Positions 1 through 9,132 of a stretch of 64,000 nucleotides of DNA are shown in pieces. The stretch is taken from assembly GCA_036489975.1 (NCBI GenBank), contig DASXES010000026.1, forward strand, positions 9,151-73,150. The letters run 5' to 3'. The notes beneath the pieces are model-generated. The model saw only the letters and a program-made list of their open reading frames with translations, ran no database searches and was not told where the DNA came from. This DNA is from Roseiarcus sp036489975 (GTDB taxonomy: Bacteria; Pseudomonadota; Alphaproteobacteria; Rhizobiales; Beijerinckiaceae). How positions within the stretch are numbered: position 1 is the first letter of the stretch; each line of letters opens with the position of its first letter. Position numbers and translations under genes: made by a program.

Positions 1-1110
1 ATCCTGGTCTCCAACCGGGGTTGCGAGAAGAACGCCTTCAGCGTCTCGGCTGAGGAGCGCGCGCATATAGTCCTGGCGGACGCCGTTCGCCCGCAGATCG
101 ACAGCGAGGCGGGCGGGCTGGCTGAAATCGGCGCCCGCGTCGGGCTCTCCGTGCAGAGCACGCAGAAGCGGGCGCAGGAACAGAATCGCGCAAACCATCG
201 ACGACGTCGGATTGCCGGGCAGGCCAAGCACCCGCAACGGCCCGAGATTCCCATGCATCAGCGGTTTGCCGGGCCGCATGGCGATGCGCCAGAAGCCGAG
301 CTCCATTCCGGACGACACCAGCGCCTGCTGGACGAGATCGTAATCGCCGACCGAGGCGCCGCCGAGCGTCACCAGCACATCGGCTTGAGCGTCGCGCGCT
401 TGAGCCAGGGCCGCGTTCAGCGCGCCGAGCTCGTCGACCGCGATGCCAAGGTCGATCGCGACCCCGCCGCATGCCTCGACAATCCCCGCGACGGCGAAAT
501 TGTTCGAGGCGATGATCTGCGAGGGCCCGAGCGTTCCGCCGGGCGGGACCAGTTCGTCGCCGGTCGCCAGGATCGCGACCCGGGCGCGCCGGCGCACGCC
601 AAGCGCGGTGTGGTTGGCCGCGGCGGCCAGCGCGACGTCGCGGGGCGTGAGCCGGCGGCCGGCCGATAGCAGGGGCTCGCCCGCCTCAAAGTCCATGCCG
701 GCCGGGCGCAGGTTGTCGCCTGCTGGCACGGCGCCCGAGAGACGGATCCGCTCGCCCTCGCGGCTCACCTCCTCCTGAATGGCGATGGCGTCGGCCCCCT
801 CCGGCATGGGCGCGCCGGTGAAGATGCGCACCGCCTCGCCCGGACCCAGCGCGCCCGCGAATGCGCGTCCTGCCGCGGATTCGCCGATCACCCTCAGCGT
901 TGCGGGCGGCGAGGCCGTGTCGGCGGCGCGCAAGGCGTAGCCATCCATGGCGGAATTGGGAAACGGCGGCTGGGTGCGAAGCGCCTTAACGTCGCTAGCG
1001 AGCACCCGGCCGTAAGCCCTGTCGAGAGCGATATTTTCTTCCTCGAGCGGCGTCTCGGCGGAAGCGAGCACGCGTTTGAGCGCCTCCTCGACCGTGATCA
1101 TCGGGCTCAT
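1..1110 (-). CDS. moeA: Molybdopterin molybdenumtransferase MoeA (C-terminus cut by window edge)
   Basis: MoeA inserts molybdate into adenylylated molybdopterin, the last step of molybdenum cofactor synthesis in the cytoplasm. About 370 codons are visible, against roughly 400 for the family, so only the C-terminal domain IV end is missing. Visible motifs are the N-terminal PFPNSAMDGYA segment, ATGDEL near residue 182 and GGASVGDYD near residue 252 (MoCF-binding domain), and GLPGNPTSS near residue 297. The ATG overlaps the TGA of upstream moaC (ATGA), so the two are translationally coupled. A molybdoenzyme that could use the cofactor is encoded about 11 kb away (11943-12743). Confidence 0.95.
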   Translation of the reverse strand, partial: MSPMITVEEALKRVLASAETPLEEENIALDRAYGRVLASDVKALRTQPPFPNSAMDGYALRAADTASPPATLRVIGESAAGRAFAGALGPGEAVRIFTGAPMPEGADAIAIQEEVSREGERIRLSGAVPAGDNLRPAGMDFEAGEPLLSAGRRLTPRDVALAAAANHTALGVRRRARVAILATGDELVPPGGTLGPSQIIASNNFAVAGIVEACGGVAIDLGIAVDELGALNAALAQARDAQADVLVTLGGASVGDYDLVQQALVSSGMELGFWRIAMRPGKPLMHGNLGPLRVLGLPGNPTSSMVCAILFLRPLLRALHGEPDAGADFSQPARLAVDLRANGVRQDYMRALLSRDAEGVLLATPVGDQD

Positions 1111-1628
1111 GGGCGCTTGTCCTTCGGCTTTTCACCCGCCCGCCACTCGCCCGATTTGCCGCCGCGCTTCTCGATCAGCCGCAACCCCTCGATGCTCATG
1201 CCCCGGTCGATCGCCTTGGCCATGTCGTAGATGGTGAGGCAGGCGACGGAAACGGCGGTCAGCGCCTCCATTTCCACACCCGTCGGCCCCACGCAGCGCG
1301 CCTCGGCCCGGACTGCAAGGCCGGGCAGGGCGTCGTCGGGCGCAATGTCGACCGAAACCTTGGTCAGGCTCAGGGCATGGCAGAGCGGAATGAGGTCGGC
1401 GGTCTTCTTCGCCGCCATGATCCCGGCGATCCGCGCCGCGCCGATCACGTCGCCCTTCTTGGCGTCGCCGGCGAGGATCGTCCGCAGCGTGGAGGCGCCC
1501 ATGCGCACGCGTCCCTCCGCGATGGCGACCCGGTCGGTTGCCGCCTTGTCCGAGACGTCGACCATGTGCGCTTCGCCGTCAGCGCCAAGATGGGTGAGCG
1601 GCTTCGATTCGTCTGCGGTTGAGACCAT
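1107..1628 (-). CDS. moaC: Cyclic pyranopterin monophosphate synthase MoaC
   Basis: MoaC converts the MoaA product of GTP into cyclic pyranopterin monophosphate, the first stable intermediate of molybdopterin synthesis. The protein has 173 residues, slightly longer than the usual ~160. The family core is intact: LIPLCHAL at 79-86, GVEMEALTAV at 117-126 and YDMAKAID at 134-141. It is first in a two-gene unit with moeA, overlapping by four bases. The start gives the expected N-terminus leading into LTHLGADGEAHMVDVS. Upstream lies 185 bp of non-coding DNA shared with the divergent glycosyltransferase gene. Confidence 0.96.
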   Translation of the reverse strand: MVSTADESKPLTHLGADGEAHMVDVSDKAATDRVAIAEGRVRMGASTLRTILAGDAKKGDVIGAARIAGIMAAKKTADLIPLCHALSLTKVSVDIAPDDALPGLAVRAEARCVGPTGVEMEALTAVSVACLTIYDMAKAIDRGMSIEGLRLIEKRGGKSGEWRAGEKPKDKRP

Positions 1629-1813
1629 CGGTCGGGGGCGCCTCGGCTCAAGGCTTCGCCTGAGCGTTCTGTCGATCGGACCTTCGTCCGGGCGCCCGTC
1701 TAAGCAAAATCCGCGTGCAGCGGCAACCGCGTTCGCGTCAATTGTCGCAGCCGGTCGTTCCGTGTAAGGACCCTCGCCCGGCGCCGCGCGCGCCTTCAGC
1801 CGCCAGTGTGACG

Positions 1814-2923
1814 ATGACGCGCGAGCCGAAAATCGCCTACGTCCTCTTGCGCAACGCGCATTTCGGGCCGCGGCTTGCGGCCTCGGTCGAACTGTGCGTT
1901 CGCGATCTCGTGCTGCACAGCCGATATGCGCGCTCGACGCTTGTTGTTTGCCCGCCGGTGGATGAGCCCTTCGAGGGCGTCGAAATCGCGACGATTCCCG
2001 ATCCGGGCGTCAGCGGCAATCTAGGCAAAGCCTGGGGCGTCGCGCGGCTTCTCAGGCGCCGCGGCGTCGACCTTGCGGTTGTCGAAAATCACCTGCCCGC
2101 CGCGACGCTGATCGCGCTGGTCTCGGGGGCGCGGGTCATCCTGCACACCCACGCCTATGTAAAGGCGCCGGAGGGCGCGCTTGACGGGGCCGTGCGTGGG
2201 CAGGAGTTGCGCCGGCTCTCCGGTTTTGCTTTCGTCAGCGAATACGCCCTGAACCGCTTCCGCGGCGATTTCCCTCACCTGCGCGGGGTTCAGCGCGCCA
2301 TCCCGAACGGGCTCGACATGCAGGCATGGTCGGCGGCGAAGCCAAAGCAGCGGTCGATCCTGTGCGTGGGCCGGGCCTTGCGTGGCAAGGGCCACCTCGA
2401 GGCGATGGCGGCGATCGTTCGCGCTCTGCCGTCGAGACCCGAATGGACCGCGCGCTTCATGGTTTCAGACCCGGTCGCGGCGGATAGGGAGCCTGAGACC
2501 GTTCAGGGGCTGCGCGACGCCGCCAAAGGTTTCAACGGCCGGATCCGGGTTGATTCGAACGTTCCCTATGCCGAGGTCAAGGCGGCGTGGGAGAGCGCCG
2601 AGGTCGGAATGGTGCTGACGACAGGCCCCGAGCCGTTCGGCCGCACGGCGCTGGAAGCGCTGGCGAGCGGGGCCGCGCTCATCACCTCGGGGCGGGGCGG
2701 CCTGGCCGAGATCTGCGGCCCGTGTGCCGTGACTGCCGATCCGGGCGACGCCGACGGTCTCGCCGCCGCGCTCGGCCAGCTCATGGACGAGCCCGAACGG
2801 CGGGCGGAGCTCGCCCGGGCGGGGCGCAAGCGGGTCGAGCAGCTTTTCGATAGCCGCACCGTCGCGAGGCAGATGGATGATTTTCTCGAGGCTTGCGCCG
2901 GGCGGGAGCGGCCGCAGGTCTGA
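1814..2923 (+). CDS. Glycosyltransferase, GT4-like (GT-B fold)
   Basis: A cytoplasmic sugar transferase of 369 residues. The C-terminal half has the GT-B nucleotide-sugar site: CVGRALRGKGH near residues 183-193 and GPEPFGRTALEALASG near 270-285, which contains the E-x7-E pattern of family 4. The start is ATG at 1814; a GTG six bases upstream in the same frame is an alternative. It is divergent from moaC and stands alone, so acceptor and donor sugars cannot be inferred. A role in surface polysaccharide synthesis is a family-level guess. Confidence 0.85.
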   Translation: MTREPKIAYVLLRNAHFGPRLAASVELCVRDLVLHSRYARSTLVVCPPVDEPFEGVEIATIPDPGVSGNLGKAWGVARLLRRRGVDLAVVENHLPAATLIALVSGARVILHTHAYVKAPEGALDGAVRGQELRRLSGFAFVSEYALNRFRGDFPHLRGVQRAIPNGLDMQAWSAAKPKQRSILCVGRALRGKGHLEAMAAIVRALPSRPEWTARFMVSDPVAADREPETVQGLRDAAKGFNGRIRVDSNVPYAEVKAAWESAEVGMVLTTGPEPFGRTALEALASGAALITSGRGGLAEICGPCAVTADPGDADGLAAALGQLMDEPERRAELARAGRKRVEQLFDSRTVARQMDDFLEACAGRERPQV

Positions 2924-3017
2924 AACGTGTAACTTCCTCGCGCCGTTCTCGTTGATCCAGTTGCCTTCCCGACGGCCAGTCGGTAACTGGCCAAACGCGC
3001 TTGCCTCGGGGGGGCCC

Positions 3018-3788
3018 ATGAGACCTGAAAGTTTTGCGGTTGCCGTCGGTCTCGCCGTTTTTGGCGGCGGCGTCATCGGTCTTATCCTTCAGCGCCTCCT
3101 GCCTGATACATTTACCACCGGCGGCCCCCGCGACATGATCGGCGCGGTCGTCGGTCTTCTCACGCTGCTGTCGGCGCTGACCATGGGTCTTCTGATCTGG
3201 ACGGCCTACGGCGTCTATGCCAGCCAGAACACCGCGATCCAGACGCTGGCCGCCAAGGTGCTGCAACTCGACCTTGCGCTGGAGGATTTTGGGCCGGACG
3301 CCAATCCCCAGCGCGCTCATTTGCGGCAGGCGGTCGGGAAGGCCATCGACGACGTTTGGGCGGCGCGGGAAAGCGACCAGAATTTCGTTGCGGAGAACTT
3401 CGCCGCGGCGGTGCGCGGCCTGCGAAAGGAGGAGGGGGACCTGGCGAACCTCCATCCTTCGACTGACGCGCAAAAGCAGGCGGTCGCCCAGGCGAATACG
3501 ATCGTCGAGGCGATCGGTCAGGCGCGACTGCAGATGTCGTTCGCGCTGTCCAACCCCGTCTCGTATCCGCTGATCATGATTGTCGTGGGATGGGCGATGG
3601 CGCTCTTTTGTGGCTTCGGTCTGATGTCCAGAGGCCATATGATGTCGGTCGTCGTGGTCCTGGTCGGCGCCATCGCGATTTCGACTTCGGTCTACATGAT
3701 CCTCGACCTGAGCAGTCCCTATTCGGGCGTGTTCCGCCCCTCGTCTGCGCCGCTTGAGCAGGTGCTTCAGGTCATGGGGAAGGAGTAA
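3018..3788 (+). CDS. DUF4239 (bestrophin-like) membrane protein
   Basis: A 256-residue inner-membrane protein. It has two N-terminal membrane segments (about 5-27 and 45-66), a soluble helical middle of roughly 120 residues, and two further membrane segments near 190-235. The arrangement and the RDMIGAVVGLLTLLSALTMGLLIW region match the DUF4239 family, whose function is unproven. I chose the ATG at 3018 because it starts just before the first membrane helix; a frame open from 2877 would add residues overlapping the preceding gene. A hairpin just past the stop may end transcription. Confidence 0.75.
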   Translation: MRPESFAVAVGLAVFGGGVIGLILQRLLPDTFTTGGPRDMIGAVVGLLTLLSALTMGLLIWTAYGVYASQNTAIQTLAAKVLQLDLALEDFGPDANPQRAHLRQAVGKAIDDVWAARESDQNFVAENFAAAVRGLRKEEGDLANLHPSTDAQKQAVAQANTIVEAIGQARLQMSFALSNPVSYPLIMIVVGWAMALFCGFGLMSRGHMMSVVVVLVGAIAISTSVYMILDLSSPYSGVFRPSSAPLEQVLQVMGKE

Positions 3789-3789
3789 G

Positions 3790-3812
3790 GCGCCGCCCGA
3801 GCCGCGGCGCCG
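3790..3812. terminator. GC-rich hairpin between convergent genes
   Basis: An 8-bp perfect inverted repeat (GGCGCCGC / GCGGCGCC) with a 7-base loop begins one base after the DUF4239 stop codon. The gene on the other strand converges on it, so it could serve both directions. There is no T-run, so intrinsic termination is only suggested. Confidence 0.35.
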
Positions 3813-3870
3813 CTACGACGTTAGTTGAGAGGATATCGCCGAAGGCTTGTCCCTGTCCTGCGATTTGGCT

Positions 3871-4755
3871 TCATGCCGCTTGCGCGGCGCGGGCGCGCTT
3901 CGAGCGATATCCGAGGGCGCCAAGGCCGACAAAGCCAATGAACATCATCGCCCATGTGGACGGCTCCGGGACAGTCCCGGCTGCCTGATCTCCAACCAGC
4001 CCAGTCAAACCCGGGCCGCTATTCGGATCGAGCAGGTTCGTCTGCACCGCCGCAAGCGCGACGTGGGTGAACTCGAGTTGCGGGTCGCCGACAATTTGGG
4101 CCGTAAGGTCGAAGGTGACGCCGGTCCCACCCTGAGAATCCTCGTAAGCTTCAACCGAGCTATTGCAGATCGTGCTGCCGTTCCCGCAAATATTGATGTA
4201 GTCCGCGTCTAGATCTTCTGCCCCGGCCACGTTGAGATTGCTCGTCGTGGTGATGGTGACGTGATCGGTCCCGAGATAACTGTTCGTACCGACGTAATTA
4301 TCATAGAGGCTGAGGTCGGCGGCAAAGATGAGGGAGTCAAGGTCGCTCGTTCCGTTCAAAAACGTGAGCACGCCAGCCTGGAAAGGCTGGGTGACGTCCG
4401 TGGGGACCTGGCCACCAAAGAAGATGAGTTCGCTGAAGCTCTGGCTTGGATCAACACTCCCGCTTACGCCCCACTGAAGTTTGCTGCCGGTGGACTGCTG
4501 CGGAGGCGTCCCGCCCAACGTCGGATCCGTACTGTTGACGATGCTGAAGGCCGCAGTGCCGGCGTTGTCGAAATAGACAGGCGGCGACGAGAGGGTCGGA
4601 TCGTGAGTGACAGAACCATTTGTTACAACGTTGGAGAAGACGCCGATGATCGTGCCACCGGGCGTCAGGCCATTCGCTTGCGCCTCCGCCGCACCCAGCG
4701 CCATCGCGACGCTGCACACAGCAATATGAAGAACGATATTGACGCGCATTTTCAT
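3871..4755 (-). CDS. PEP-CTERM sorting domain protein
   Basis: A secreted protein of 294 residues. It has a signal peptide (about 1-27, ending AEAQA) and a classic exosortase tail: PEPSTWAMM from residue 263, a short hydrophobic helix, then the basic end YRSKRARAAQ. PEP-CTERM proteins are processed by the membrane protease exosortase and usually reach the surface or extracellular matrix. The body is rich in Thr, Ser, Asn and Asp with only two cysteines (in the segment CGNGSTIC) and has no recognisable enzyme domain. No exosortase or polysaccharide cluster lies in this window. Confidence 0.88.
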   Translation of the reverse strand: MKMRVNIVLHIAVCSVAMALGAAEAQANGLTPGGTIIGVFSNVVTNGSVTHDPTLSSPPVYFDNAGTAAFSIVNSTDPTLGGTPPQQSTGSKLQWGVSGSVDPSQSFSELIFFGGQVPTDVTQPFQAGVLTFLNGTSDLDSLIFAADLSLYDNYVGTNSYLGTDHVTITTTSNLNVAGAEDLDADYINICGNGSTICNSSVEAYEDSQGGTGVTFDLTAQIVGDPQLEFTHVALAAVQTNLLDPNSGPGLTGLVGDQAAGTVPEPSTWAMMFIGFVGLGALGYRSKRARAAQAA

Positions 4756-4936
4756 GACCTTCCCCCAAGCCGGAATTGCCTAGTTACGGAAAGGATTTCA
4801 GCTTAAGTTTTATGTTTAGTCAATAGACATTACTAGGTCGTAAGACCACTTAGTGGTCCTAAGACCAAGGGCGAGAGCCATCGCTCTCGAATTTTGTCTT
4901 GCCTTTCGCCTGCGCCGGCGGGAAGGCTGCGGCTCC
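4756..4936. promoter_or_regulatory. AT-rich divergent intergenic region
   Basis: This region separates the leftward PEP-CTERM gene from the rightward MFS gene. The first 80 bases are far more AT-rich than the surroundings, as expected of a promoter region. It contains the tandem GGTC-TAAGACC palindromes listed separately. Confidence 0.5.
4836..4866. promoter_or_regulatory. Tandem palindromic sites GGTCnTAAGACC (probable operator)
   Basis: Two copies of a 12-bp imperfect palindrome, GGTCGTAAGACC (4836-4847) and GGTCCTAAGACC (4855-4866), lie 19 bp apart start to start. The sequence between them makes a further near-palindrome, GACCACTTAGTGGTC. Spacing near two helical turns is typical of paired dimeric repressor sites. 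They lie about 70 bp upstream of the preferred MFS start. No regulator gene is adjacent, so the binding protein is unknown. Confidence 0.5.
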
Positions 4937-6181
4937 GTGTTTTCAAATCCAATTTTGAAAGTCGCAACGCCTGCCGACGACCCGCCGCTGATCGCGTTTG
5001 GCGGCGCGCGTTTCTGGCGGGTGAACTTCGCCCTGTTTCTCGGCAGCTTCGCCACCTTCGCGATGCTCTACTGCGTCCAGCCGCTGATGCCCGGCTTCGC
5101 CCGCGCCTTTTCGATCTCTCCCGCCGCCGCGAGCCTCTCGCTATCGGCGGCGACGGCCGTATTGGCGGTCGCGATGGTCTTCGCCGGAACGCTGTCGGAC
5201 TCGTGGGGACGCAAGACGGTGATGACCGCATCGCTGGCCGCAGCCGCGGCGGCGACGCTCGCCGCATCGTTGGCGCCGACCTGGACGGCCTTCGTCGCGC
5301 TTCGGGCGCTGACGGGCCTTGCGCTCTCCGGCGTCCCGGCGGTCGCGATGGCCTATCTGGTCGAGGAGATGGACCGTTCGGCGATCGGGCTCGCGATGGG
5401 CCTCTATATCGCCGGCAATACGTTCGGCGGCATGGGCGGCCGCCTGGCGAGCGCCGGGATCGCAGAGGTCGGCGGCTGGCGGGGCGCGCTCGGCGTTGTC
5501 GGCCTCATTTCGCTGGGCTGCGCCTGCGTGTTCGTCTTTGCCCTGCCGAAGGAGCGGCGGGCGCCGGCGAAGGCGCGAACGACCGCGCTTCTTCCCGCGC
5601 TGCGCCTGCACTTCAGCGATCCGGGCCTCCGATACCTGTTCGCCATGGGCTTTCTCTTGATGGGCGCCTTCGTCGCCACATACAATTACATCGGCTTTCG
5701 CCTCGAGGCGGCGCCTTTCTCGCTGAGCCCTGCGGTGATCGGCTTCGTCTACTGCATCTATCTCGTCGGCGCGGTGAGTTCGACCGTGACCGGCGAACTC
5801 GCCGGACGCTATGGCCGGCGCCGCGTCATCGGCTTCGCCATCGCGTTCATGCCGGTCGGCGTCCTCCTGACCTTGCCGGACAATCTGTGGCTCGTCATCC
5901 TCGGCGTCGGCGTGGTGACAATCGGCTTCTTCGGCGGCCATTCGATCGCCTCGAGCTGGGTCGGCCTGCGCGCCGACACTGCGAAGGCGCAGGCGAGCGC
6001 GCTTTACCTGTTCTTCTACTACGCGGGCTCCAGTCTCGCGGGCTGGATCGGCGGCTCAGTCTTCTCGCGGGCCGCGTGGCCGGGGGAGGCCGCGTTCGTC
6101 GGCACGCTCTCCGTGCTCGCGCTTCTCATCGCGTTCAAGCTCGCGCGCGTGGCGCCGCCGGCGCATCTTCGCGCTTCTTAA
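4937..6181 (+). CDS. MFS transporter, YnfM-like
   Basis: A 12-helix major facilitator of 414 residues, probably a proton-driven exporter. The N-terminal segment (FALFLGSFATFAMLYCVQPLMP) and the loop-2 motif GTLSDSWGRKTVM are typical of the YnfM/arabinose-efflux group. I prefer the GTG at 4937, which follows a GGAAGG-like site and directly precedes the first helix. An ATG at 4853 in frame would run back through the palindromic sites. The substrate cannot be read from sequence. recO follows after 17 bases. Confidence 0.8.
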   Translation: MFSNPILKVATPADDPPLIAFGGARFWRVNFALFLGSFATFAMLYCVQPLMPGFARAFSISPAAASLSLSAATAVLAVAMVFAGTLSDSWGRKTVMTASLAAAAAATLAASLAPTWTAFVALRALTGLALSGVPAVAMAYLVEEMDRSAIGLAMGLYIAGNTFGGMGGRLASAGIAEVGGWRGALGVVGLISLGCACVFVFALPKERRAPAKARTTALLPALRLHFSDPGLRYLFAMGFLLMGAFVATYNYIGFRLEAAPFSLSPAVIGFVYCIYLVGAVSSTVTGELAGRYGRRRVIGFAIAFMPVGVLLTLPDNLWLVILGVGVVTIGFFGGHSIASSWVGLRADTAKAQASALYLFFYYAGSSLAGWIGGSVFSRAAWPGEAAFVGTLSVLALLIAFKLARVAPPAHLRAS

Positions 6182-6198
6182 AAGAGAAGGCACCGGGC

Positions 6199-6933
6199 AT
6201 GGAATGGCGCGACGAGGGCCTCATCATCGGCGCCCGCAGGCACGGCGAGGCGTCGACGGTCGTGGAGGCGATGACCCGCGCGCATGGGCGCCATCTCGGC
6301 CTCGTGCGCGGCGGAAGGTCGGCGCGCTTGAGGGCGACCCTGCAGCCCGGCAATACGATCGGGCTTACCTGGCGCGCCCGGCTCGACGAGCATCTGGGCT
6401 CATTCGCCATCGAGCCGCTTTCGCTGCGCGCGGGCAGGCTGATGGCGAGTGCGCTCGCGTTGGCCGGAATCAACTATCTCGCCGCTTTGGTCCGTGTCCT
6501 GCCCGAGCGCGATCCCCATCCGGTTTTGTACGAGGCGGCGAGCCTCATCGCCGACGGCCTCGACGACAGCGCGCTCGCCCCCACGCTCATCGCCCGGTTC
6601 GAGGCGCAAGTCCTGGCGGAATGCGGGTTTCAGCTCGACCTCAGCCATTGCGCCGCGACCGGCGCGACCGATCGCCTGATCTATGTCTCGCCCAAGTCGG
6701 GGCGGGCGGTGAGCGCCGAAGCCGGGGCGCCGTGGCGCGATCGTCTGCTGCCGCTGCCACCATTCCTGCGCGAAGGCGCGCCCGCCGATGCGAGGCCCGG
6801 CGCGGACGAGATCGCCGACGGTTTCCGGCTGACCGGCTTCTTCCTCGCTCGCGACCTGTTCGCCCTGCGTGGTGAGCCTTTGCCGGACTCGCGCGCCGCC
6901 TTTCTCAAGGCGGCGGCGAAGGGGGCCGGATAG
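6199..6933 (+). CDS. recO: DNA repair protein RecO
   Basis: RecO binds single-stranded DNA and, with RecR, loads RecA at gaps during RecF-pathway recombination. The protein has 244 residues, normal for the family. It opens with the OB-fold region (MEWRDEGLIIGARRHGEAS, then LGLVRGGRSAR) and continues into the helical C-terminal domain with LLPLPPFLREG. The zinc-finger cysteines of some RecO proteins are reduced to CGFQLDLSHC. The ATG at 6199 has an AGAAGG site upstream. It may be read with the MFS gene ahead of it. Confidence 0.92.
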   Translation: MEWRDEGLIIGARRHGEASTVVEAMTRAHGRHLGLVRGGRSARLRATLQPGNTIGLTWRARLDEHLGSFAIEPLSLRAGRLMASALALAGINYLAALVRVLPERDPHPVLYEAASLIADGLDDSALAPTLIARFEAQVLAECGFQLDLSHCAATGATDRLIYVSPKSGRAVSAEAGAPWRDRLLPLPPFLREGAPADARPGADEIADGFRLTGFFLARDLFALRGEPLPDSRAAFLKAAAKGAG

Positions 6934-7054
6934 CGCTCGTCATCTTGCCGTCGGCTTCAGGCGCAAAAGGGAACAACGCTTGTTCCTTCGGGATTTAGGT
7001 GCATCGGCGGGGTTTGTTTCAAGTCGCCCCGCATTCGCGCGAGCAGGAAACGGG

Positions 7055-8269
7055 ATGGCCGAGCGTGGATGGATCTGGTCGCTTCTGGCCTATGGGGTCC
7101 TTGTGGCAATTGCCGGGGCTCGCCGCGCGCCGCCGCAGCGAGCGCTTGCTGTTGGAGGGCGAGAGACGGCCCGGGATCCCTATCGGACAAGTCGTTCCCC
7201 GCCCGTTCGGCTGAGCGCGGGTACGAACGTCGCTCAGCCGGCGACACAGCCCGATCCCGACAAGCGGCCGAGGGAGCAATTCGAGAACGACCAACCGATC
7301 GTTGCGCAACTTGGGCGAGCGAATGAGCGGGGCAGGGGGCGCCGCGCGACCGCGCCATGGCAAATCCCGTGGCGGGGCTGGAAGGACATTTTCTGGCGGG
7401 TTTATGCGAGCTTCAACGACAACCGGTTGCTCGCTGTCGCGGGCGGCGTCGTCTTCTTTTCGTTGCTGGCGATCTTTCCCGCCGTCGCAGCCTTTGTCTC
7501 GCTCTACGGACTGATCGCCGACGCATCAACGATCGATGCGCATCTTTCGCTCGCCTCGGGCATTCTCCCGGGCGGGGCGATCGACCTTCTGCACGAGCAG
7601 ATCACGAAGCTCGCGGCAAAAGGCGACGCGAAGCTCAGCCTCGGATTCATAACCGGACTCGCGGTCGCCCTGTGGAGCGCCAACGCCGGGATGAAAGCGA
7701 TCATCGACGCGCTCAACGTCGTGTTTGACGAGAGGGAAAAACGCAGCTTTTTGAAGCTGAACCTTGTCTCGCTTCTCTTCACCTTCGTCGCCATCTTCTC
7801 GCTCATGGCGGCGCTCGCCGCCATCGTGGTGGCGCCGATCGTCTTTTCCGCCATCGGTCTCTCGTCGCTGCCAAGCCGCGCGATCGCCATTCTGCGCTGG
7901 CCGTTGCTGCTGGTTGTGGCGGCCGCCGCTCTGGCCGCGATCTACCGATACGGGCCGAGCCGCACCGAAGCGCGCTGGCAATGGCTCTCGGTCGGAAGCG
8001 TCGCCGCGGCGCTTGGATGGCTCATCACTTCGGTTCTATTCTCATGGTACATCGCCCATTTCGGCGCCTATAACGCAACCTACGGCTCGCTCGGGGCCGC
8101 CGTCGGCATGATGATGTGGATGTGGATCTCCGCCATCGTGATCCTGCTCGGCGGCGAACTCAACGCCGAGATCGAACATCAAACCGCCCACGATTCGACG
8201 GTCGGCGAGGCAGAGCCGCTTGGCGAGCGAGGCGCGGTGATGGCCGACACGATCGGCGCGGCGCGGTAG
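7055..8269 (+). CDS. YihY/BrkB family membrane protein
   Basis: A 404-residue inner-membrane protein of the family once called ribonuclease BN. The first ~100 residues are a hydrophilic, Arg/Pro-rich extension after one possible helix. The family core follows: NDNRLLAVAGGVVFFSLLAIFP, about six membrane segments, and the YGSLGAAVGMMMWMWISA stretch before the last helix. The ATG at 7055 has a GCAGGAAA ribosome site. Function is unproven in the family; a transport or envelope role is assumed. Confidence 0.85.
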   Translation: MAERGWIWSLLAYGVLVAIAGARRAPPQRALAVGGRETARDPYRTSRSPPVRLSAGTNVAQPATQPDPDKRPREQFENDQPIVAQLGRANERGRGRRATAPWQIPWRGWKDIFWRVYASFNDNRLLAVAGGVVFFSLLAIFPAVAAFVSLYGLIADASTIDAHLSLASGILPGGAIDLLHEQITKLAAKGDAKLSLGFITGLAVALWSANAGMKAIIDALNVVFDEREKRSFLKLNLVSLLFTFVAIFSLMAALAAIVVAPIVFSAIGLSSLPSRAIAILRWPLLLVVAAAALAAIYRYGPSRTEARWQWLSVGSVAAALGWLITSVLFSWYIAHFGAYNATYGSLGAAVGMMMWMWISAIVILLGGELNAEIEHQTAHDSTVGEAEPLGERGAVMADTIGAAR

Positions 8270-8528
8270 CGTCCTGGCAGATGAATAAAGACGAGTGTCG
8301 ACTTGAAGATTTTCCAGCTTGCCTATCACGTGCATATACATCACCCTCAGGTTGAAGGCCGGGGAGTGACGGTGGAACCTGACAACCTGGCAGAAATGGC
8401 GCCTAATATAAGCGATTGAAAGAATGGAGCCGCCGCCAGAAGTGCGCGCGCCCGTCACAGCGGCCCGAACGAACGAATTCGGAAAAGCTGGAGGGGTTGG
8501 TCGCTCAAGCCGGAGGTTCTTTGCCGGC

Positions 8529-8984
8529 CTATCCGACCTCGAACACCGAAAGGGCGACCCGGTCCGGATGACGGACGCCCGAGGCGATGAACAGCGGCCG
8601 CGTCAGCCACTGGTAGGCCGGCGCGGGGGTCTCGAAGCGCGGCGTCGAGCGAAAGTAAACCTGCGCCGGGTCGACCGGTTCGCCGCGCGTGATGCGCTCC
8701 ATCACCTCCGGCGGGCCGAAGCGCACGCCGCGATTGTCCACATAGATCAGCGCCCCATCGTCGAGCCGTAGGACATAGCGGGCCTCGAGCCGGGTGAAAC
8801 CGTCCCGGCCGATGATCTGAAAGTCCGCGCCGCCGGCGAGAATCGTCCCGCTCAGCCTTTTGCCCCGAAGGGTTCCGCCGGTGATTGGAACGACGCGCCG
8901 CAAGCCCTGCGGCGTCTCGCCGATCGCGATCGGCTCGCCGACCTCGACCAGAACATCGGCAACATGAGTGAGGGTTGGGGTCAT
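8529..8984 (-). CDS. DUF3237 domain protein
   Basis: A 151-residue soluble protein of the DUF3237 family, which forms a small beta-barrel of unknown function. Family features are the N-terminal TPTLTHVADVLVEVGEP, the central GGTLRGKRLSGTILAGGADFQII and the end RPLFIASGVRHPDRVALSVFEVG. I place the start at the ATG at 8984, with GGAG about ten bases upstream, rather than at an upstream in-frame ATG. It is divergent from the cyclase gene. No partner gene indicates its role. Confidence 0.85.
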   Translation of the reverse strand: MTPTLTHVADVLVEVGEPIAIGETPQGLRRVVPITGGTLRGKRLSGTILAGGADFQIIGRDGFTRLEARYVLRLDDGALIYVDNRGVRFGPPEVMERITRGEPVDPAQVYFRSTPRFETPAPAYQWLTRPLFIASGVRHPDRVALSVFEVG

Positions 8985-9132
8985 GCGATCCGCTCCAGAT
9001 GCGACAGGACATGGTTTCTCTGAATCTGCCTTCGTCACCTTTCGCCGTTCGGCGCGTTACCATGGTCGACGCCACGCGCCTTCGAAGCGCGAGCGCAATC
9101 GCGCTCGGCGGCCGGTCGAAATAGGAGAACAC

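Noticed and set aside
4894..6933. A 679-codon frame running through the MFS gene into recO
   Set aside because: Only its last 244 codons (from ATG 6199) form RecO. The rest is an out-of-frame reading of the MFS gene, not a fusion.
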